64,000 nucleotides of DNA from Phoronis australis (lineage: Eukaryota; Phoronida; Phoronidae): NCBI GenBank assembly GCA_002633005.1, contig NMRA01000094.1, positions 460,597 to 524,596 of the forward strand. Direction: 5' to 3'. The position numbers were made by a program, and so were the translations under genes. This document shows positions 59,284 to 64,000 of the stretch, in pieces. The first letter of the stretch is position 1; every line of letters starts with the position of its first letter. The notes below the pieces were generated by a model. It was given only the letters and a program-made list of their open reading frames with translations. It was not told the DNA's origin and searched no databases.

Positions 59284-60570
59284 TGTTGTTTGTGCTGGGA
59301 TCTCGCGGTGACGCAACATGGCTCGAAAGGGCAGCTTCACTTATCATTTGGCCGGCTTACTCTTGCGTGATTGAACTCGCGTTTTCTTATTTTACTAAGG
59401 CTTTGCTATGTGGTTAGCCTAACACATATAAACTAACAAAATTCCCGTTGAAGTTAGGCTTTAAATATGGCCGACTTGCATGATATAGGTGCAACTGAAT
59501 GATGCTGTGGTGCATTTACGACGCAGTTTTAGAGCGAGAACGGACTAATTTCAATATTCAGTTTTAGGACGACACAAGATCAAACGTAACAGAATTTTTA
59601 AAGGGGGGGGGTCGGTTCATGGATTTTTCAAAGGAGGGCCTGGGTCAAAAATTTGAAAATTATAGATTTTATATCAATAAAATCAAGAAAAAAGGGGTCC
59701 CGGTGCCCTTGAACCCCTGGATCCGCCTATACGCAGACCAGTACGTACAGAAGGATGTCCTTCGGATTCCTAAGAATATGACGGTTCGAGCAGAGCGTCA
59801 TCGTCGCAACCGCTTCGCGTATGACTAAAAAGGCATCTAATGATTATTCTGGCCGAGTTCCATCTCAATTAGTCCTCGATTTAAGATTGCCGGGCAGGGG
59901 TCCTGCCCAAGTGGTGGATTTAGAGGGGGGCCAAGGGGGCCATGGTCCCCCCTAAAATTCTCCCAGATTCCGTGTGGCAGTTCGGGGGTGCGAATGTCTG
60001 ACGGGAAAATTCCTGGCTAATACTCTGCCCTGCCCCCCCCCTAACTCAAAAATCCGAGATCCGCCCCTGTGCCCCCACCCCTTTTGGCCGCAAAAAAGTA
60101 AAATGACATGGAAATAAACGTGTGCATTTACTATGTTGCGGTTAATCGTGAACAAGACAGTAATTTAATGTGTGTACTTGTGTTGGACACAGACAATACG
60201 AAGTGAAAAATATCTCCTCATGACATCCTAGATCTGCCACTAGGTCTCTCATCGTTTTTCTTGGCATTTTTTTCACTGATAAAATTTTATTTCTGGCCTT
60301 TATTCTGGATCAATATCTCTCCAAGCCTGCTGCTTAAGTTGACTTGATTTGGCACCAATTTTCTTGTTCTCGACTATGACATTGGCTTTTTCTCTCATCA
60401 GTTATGGGAGGCAAGATTTTCCCTCGTAAGAAAAGCTATTAGCCCTTTTTAGCAAATGTCTGCACTGATTCTACTGCTGTGTGCCATTGTACCCACGTGA
60501 TCAAGGTTTCATTGAATCACTTCAAAAGTTTCTTTGTTGGGTTAATCCGGATCAACACAGTAGGGTGGCT
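59284..60570. other. interior of the TIR element with other repeats
   Basis: No gene was recognised. About 59595-59740 and 59884-60080 contain G- or C-runs with GGATCCGCC and GATCCGCCCCTG phrases in opposite orientations, as in widespread invertebrate dispersed repeats. Confidence 0.5.
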
Positions 60571-60746
60571 TGGATACTTTAAACCTAGTTTTACTAAACC
60601 GGCTTCATGGTCTAACAAAATCAGGCTTTCAGACTTTAAAACCATGTCGGTGAAATGCAAGTTAAGTCTAAAATTAGACCAGGTTGAGGAAGACCAGGTT
60701 TAAGTCTTAAATCTGGTTTTGTTAACCACCTTCATGAAATCGGCTG

Positions 60747-61515
60747 TAGGTGTCTTTGTTCGTCCCTAAGATGTGAAGGTCCAAGTTGAGTATCTCAACC
60801 CATCCTTTCTGGTCAAAAAGCCCACCGGTGGATTTCGACTCGTGACAGCCTTTGCGGATGTTGGAAAATATGCCAAACCCCAACCATCACTCTTGCCCGA
60901 TATAGATTCAGTCCTACGCAAAATTGCCCAGTGGCGATTTATTGGACCTCACGAGTGCCTTTTATCAATTTTCCCTGTCTCGTGAGTCCATGAAGTACTG
61001 CGACGTGGTAACCCCCTTCCATGGCATTCGTGTCTATGCCAGATGTGCTATGGAGATGCCGGGTTCAGAAACAGCATTAGAAGAGCTTACCTGCCGTGTT
61101 CTTGGTGATCTTCTCGAACAAGGCATCGTAACCAAGTTGACAGACGACTTGTTCTGTGGTGGCCAGACCCCATCTTAGCTACTTACCAATTGGGAACTGG
61201 TACGTTCTGCCCTCGATAATTCTGGTTTACATTTGTCATTTCGCCCAAACGCACGACTATCCTGGGTTGGATATGGGAAGGTGGCACCCTTCAGGCTAGC
61301 AGTCATCGCATCGCTACACTTGCTTCGTGCACCAAGCATAAAACCGTGCGTCAGATGCGTTCATTCATTGGTGCCTTCAAGGTTCTGTCCGCATATATGT
61401 CTCCACTGGATGATGCTATTTCAGGCCGCGAATCCACGAATCCATTGACATGGTCCGATGAGTTAGTCAGTGGATTTTCTGCCGCCCAGAAGGCACTCTC
61501 GTCTAACAAGGTCAT
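60747..61515 (+). pseudogene. gypsy A reverse transcriptase, main part
   Basis: The readings [59 protein letters not shown] (catalytic Asp), [20 protein letters not shown] and [10 protein letters not shown] (Asp pair) follow in order. They alternate between two frames near 60940, and a stop lies at about 61177. The following 61346-61515 stretch (RQMRSFIGAFKVLSAYMSPL) is the RT-RNase H connection. It is cut at 61515 by the solo LTR. Confidence 0.82.
61511..61515 (+). other. target site duplication GTCAT, left
   Basis: GTCAT immediately left of the solo LTR, repeated at 62247-62251. Confidence 0.85.
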
Positions 61516-62246
61516 TGTCACGTTTTTCCCCGTGTGTGGGTGGGAACAGGTTGTTACAGACCGGTGCTAATAGCTTTCGGTGCGACGATAGACTGAAGAC
61601 TGGTTCGAGTTAATCCTTTATTAATCCCGACCGTACGTTCACAGGCCTACTCAAACAACACGTCCGACGTAATGTCTGTTCTATGCTCCAACCAGTGCCG
61701 CGAAGCCTTGACTTGTGATGAACTTCTGAGACACGTTCAGCAACTGTTACACTCGTCGATTCAATAACCTGCTGTCTCTATAGCTGGCTCTCTATTGACT
61801 ATCGCTGTAACTGCTGATTCTCTTCACTGCAACTCAACTGTAGTTCTCCTGATTAACTTTATTGAATTTACTTGATCTCTCTAACACAAACCCGTGCTTG
61901 CGTATTTATAGCCTAATGCATTGTTCTGGAACTGTACATCAATTCAAGCACATTCCAGAACTTTCCTTAATCTACCCAATCATTCTACAAACATATACTA
62001 GTCTCTAGAATATTCCAGACTACTTCAATCACAGCCACGCTAGAGTCTTCTAGAAAGTTCCTCACTATACTGTAGTAAACAAATGACATCATCATTGTAC
62101 TGACCTCAGTCCTCTAGAAAGTTCCATACTATTCTGCAGTAAACAAATTACATCATCACTGTACTTAACCCAGGGGTCAAGCCAATCAAACAGAATAACA
62201 AAACAAAGCAATAGAAATAAAAACAGTGTCAGTCTATATTCTGACA
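61516..62246 (+). mobile_element. 731 bp solo LTR inserted in gypsy A
   Basis: It begins TGTCACG, ends CTGACA and is flanked by GTCAT on both sides. The gypsy A reading frame stops at its left edge and resumes at its right edge. No internal retroelement genes are present, so this is a solo LTR left after recombination. Its last 271 bases match 1-271 of the window. Orientation is assumed plus. Confidence 0.88.
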
Positions 62247-63140
62247 GTCATCACACTCCCCCGTCCTGAGGATAACCTATGGATTGTGACAGACGCCTCT
62301 GGCAAGCACCCAGGGATAGCAGCCAGCCTATATGTTACGAGGGAAGAAAAACCCAAGATCGCTTCCTTCTTCAGTGCCAAGCTTTTTGTAGTATTTTGGC
62401 TTCCCTGTGAGGTTGAAGCATTGGCAATTGCAGTGGGCTTGAAGCACTTCAGTCCATACCTCATCCAGTCCCAGCATCGTGCTACGGTCCTCACTGACAG
62501 TAAGCCGTGTGTACAGGCCTTTAATCGCTTATGTAGAGGTGAATTTTCTTTGAGTCCTCGAGTATCTACATTTTTGTCAGTTTTATCTTGGTTCCAAGCT
62601 ACTGTTCGCCATGTTTCAGGTGCCTCGAACATTGTATCAGAGTTTGCAAGCCAACATAGTATTGAGTGTTCAGACATGGCGTGCCAGGTATGCTCCTTCG
62701 AGGCCTCTACCGAAGATTGTGTGGTCTTTCGTTCATCCACAGACGACATCTTATCGGGTGTGTCGAGGCTTCCGTTGACTATCCGCTCTGCTTGGCATAG
62801 TGTCCAAACTGAGTGCTCGAACCTTCGTCGTACTCATGCTCATCTCACTCAGGGTACGCGTCCCAGTAGGACGCTGATTGATTTTCGAGATGTAAAGCGT
62901 TACCTAAACATTGTCAAGGACGCTAGTGATGGTTCACTAATTGTCCATAGAAATGCACTCCTCGCTCCTATTCGCAAATGCATAGTTGTTCCATGTTCTG
63001 TCTTAGACGGTCTACTCATGGCTTTTCACCTCCGCTTGGATCATCCCAATCAGCTGAAGCTAGTTACCCAAAGTTACTTCTACGCTCTCGACTTGGACTC
63101 CGCCATTGACAGATGTTCAAAACCTTGCCACCAGTGTTGA
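62247..63140 (+). pseudogene. gypsy A RNase H and integrase zinc finger
   Basis: A 0.9 kb open stretch shows DNLWIVTDASGKHPGIAASL (RNase H Asp), CEVEALAIAVGLKHF (Glu), VLTDSKPCVQAF (Asp) and the HVSGASNIVSEFAS end. The integrase zinc-binding domain follows with FHLRLDHP (two His) and CSKPCHQC (Cys pair), then a TGA at 63138-63140. It is among the best preserved retroelement reading frames here. Confidence 0.85.
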
Positions 63141-64000
63141 TCCCTTCAGACATTCCCCAAGACGTTGATCACTTAAGATTCTTCTGACCTTCTCCGACTG
63201 TCAGTCTATCTTTCGCTGCAGATGTCATGAAACGTGATCGCCAATTGATCCTCGTTCTGCGGGAATGTGCGTCCTCCTACACTGTCGCACGCATTGTCGA
63301 AAGTGCACGCCGTAACAACTTGAAAAATCGTCTTCTTCAAATGTGCATAGAACTGTGTCCTTTGGATGGCCTCCATAAGTTATCCGTACGGATCAGGCTC
63401 CCGGCTTCAGTGCTTTGAAGGACGATGATCTCCTCAAACGACACATGGTTACTATTGAACTTGGCCGTGTTAAGAATCCAAATCACAACCCAGTCGCTGA
63501 AAAGGCTATTGAAGAGCTTTCCAATGAGTTACTACGTAAACACATGGTCCATGGCAAGGTAACGTCTTTGCAGCTTTCACTTGCAGTTACCCGACTTAAG
63601 AGTCGGCTACGTTTAAGAGGATTATCTGTCCGAAAAATGCTATTCCAACAAGACCAATTTACCTGCGAACAAATTCCCGTCACAGTCCTCACCCTGATCG
63701 AGGCACAACGACTCCAACGTGAAAGGAACCATGAACCCAGCTCGAGATCTATGGCTCCTGTGGCTAAACTCCCTCCTACGTGCAACGCTACAGCTGGAGA
63801 TTTAGTTTATCTCTATGGTGATCACGATAAGATTCGCTTCCGTCCTCGCTATCTCGTGGTAAGTCGCGACAGCTCTTGGCTCAACATTCAGAAATTTATT
63901 AGCAACCAACTTCGTTCAACATCCTATCGTGTTAAGCATACGGAGTGCTACAAAGTCCCTCATGAGATGGTCCTCATCACGTTCCCCGGGGCTTCCTCTT
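63141..64000 (+). pseudogene. gypsy A integrase core and tail, runs off the window
   Basis: After a frame break the core appears as FAADVMKRDRQLILVLRE (first Asp region, 63213 onward). It continues in another frame from about 63385: FSALKDDDLLKRHM (second Asp region) and NPNHNPVAEKAIEELSNELL (Glu helix). From there the frame stays open to the last base of the window, including a tail with GDLVYLYGDHDK and RPRYLVVSRD. The end of the gene and the 3' LTR are outside. Confidence 0.82.

Larger units (their letters stand above)
54835..60746. mobile_element. 5.9 kb TIR element inserted in gypsy A, itself split by gypsy B
   Basis: The left end CAGCCGATTTCATAAAGGTG and the right end (reverse complement CAGCCGATTTCATGAAGGTG) are inverted copies. 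Just inside both ends lie many inverted and direct copies of TTAAACCTGG/CCAGGTTTAA words (54855-55030 and 60570-60715). Removing exactly this interval rejoins the RT reading frame of element A. It has no transposase. A second element (gypsy B) sits inside, so the original TIR element was about 1.9 kb. Confidence 0.75.
53599..64000 (+). mobile_element. gypsy-type LTR retrotransposon A, interrupted twice, runs off the right edge
   Basis: Pieces in order are a gag-like region (53599 to about 54430), the start of RT (about 54440-54834), the rest of RT (60747 to about 61200 onward), the end of the RT/RNase H connection up to 61515, then RNase H and integrase (62247-64000). It is interrupted by a TIR element at 54835-60746 and by a solo LTR at 61516-62246. 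The parts match each other in order and frame across both insertions. The zinc-knuckle and protease regions were not found, so an internal deletion is likely. Confidence 0.85.

Noticed and set aside
62234-62749. 171 aa minus-strand ORF
   Set aside because: It is the antisense shadow of the gypsy A RNase H reading frame.

Overview
This is a window of animal nuclear DNA, most likely from a marine invertebrate. The evidence is a multi-exon synaptotagmin gene with kilobase-size GT-AG introns, several retroelement classes, many short inverted-repeat elements, a tRNA-derived SINE and abundant mini- and microsatellites. Nothing bacterial is present. The species cannot be fixed by eye: an ambulacrarian or lophotrochozoan would fit.

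Layout. 1-271 is the end of an LTR whose family recurs at 61.5-62.2 kb. 297-3243 and 4209-4618 are a long and a short member of one terminal-inverted-repeat (TIR) family. 7.9-8.1 kb is a fold-back hairpin. 9.6-11.6 kb is a 2 kb element with ~240 bp inverted ends. 12.3-15.65 kb (minus strand) is a decayed non-LTR retrotransposon with endonuclease and reverse transcriptase remnants; 84 bp (28 codons) of its endonuclease is amplified five times. 16.6-17.8 kb (minus) is a decayed gypsy-type pol fragment. 18.8-20.75 kb holds two nested TIR elements. 21-29.6 kb has no recognisable gene.

30.3-48.3 kb (plus) carries the one complete conventional gene: a six-exon synaptotagmin, nearest in feel to synaptotagmin-12, predicted 432 aa. 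All exon joins agree in phase. Its C2A domain keeps all five calcium-binding aspartates, while its C2B domain has lost two. Its introns hold three minisatellite blocks, a tRNA-derived SINE and copies of a short TIR family that also lies just upstream of the gene. 49.0-51.5 kb is a diverged tandem-repeat field. It is followed by an intact, intronless minus-strand ORF of 270 aa (51756-52568) encoding a small kinase-fold protein with a very short C-lobe.

53.6-64 kb is a four-layer nest. An old gypsy element A runs off the right edge. It is split by a 5.9 kb TIR element, which is itself split by a second gypsy element B with ~105-120 bp LTRs. Element A is also split by a 731 bp solo LTR flanked by 5 bp target duplications. 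All the retroelement genes carry stops, frameshifts or deletions.
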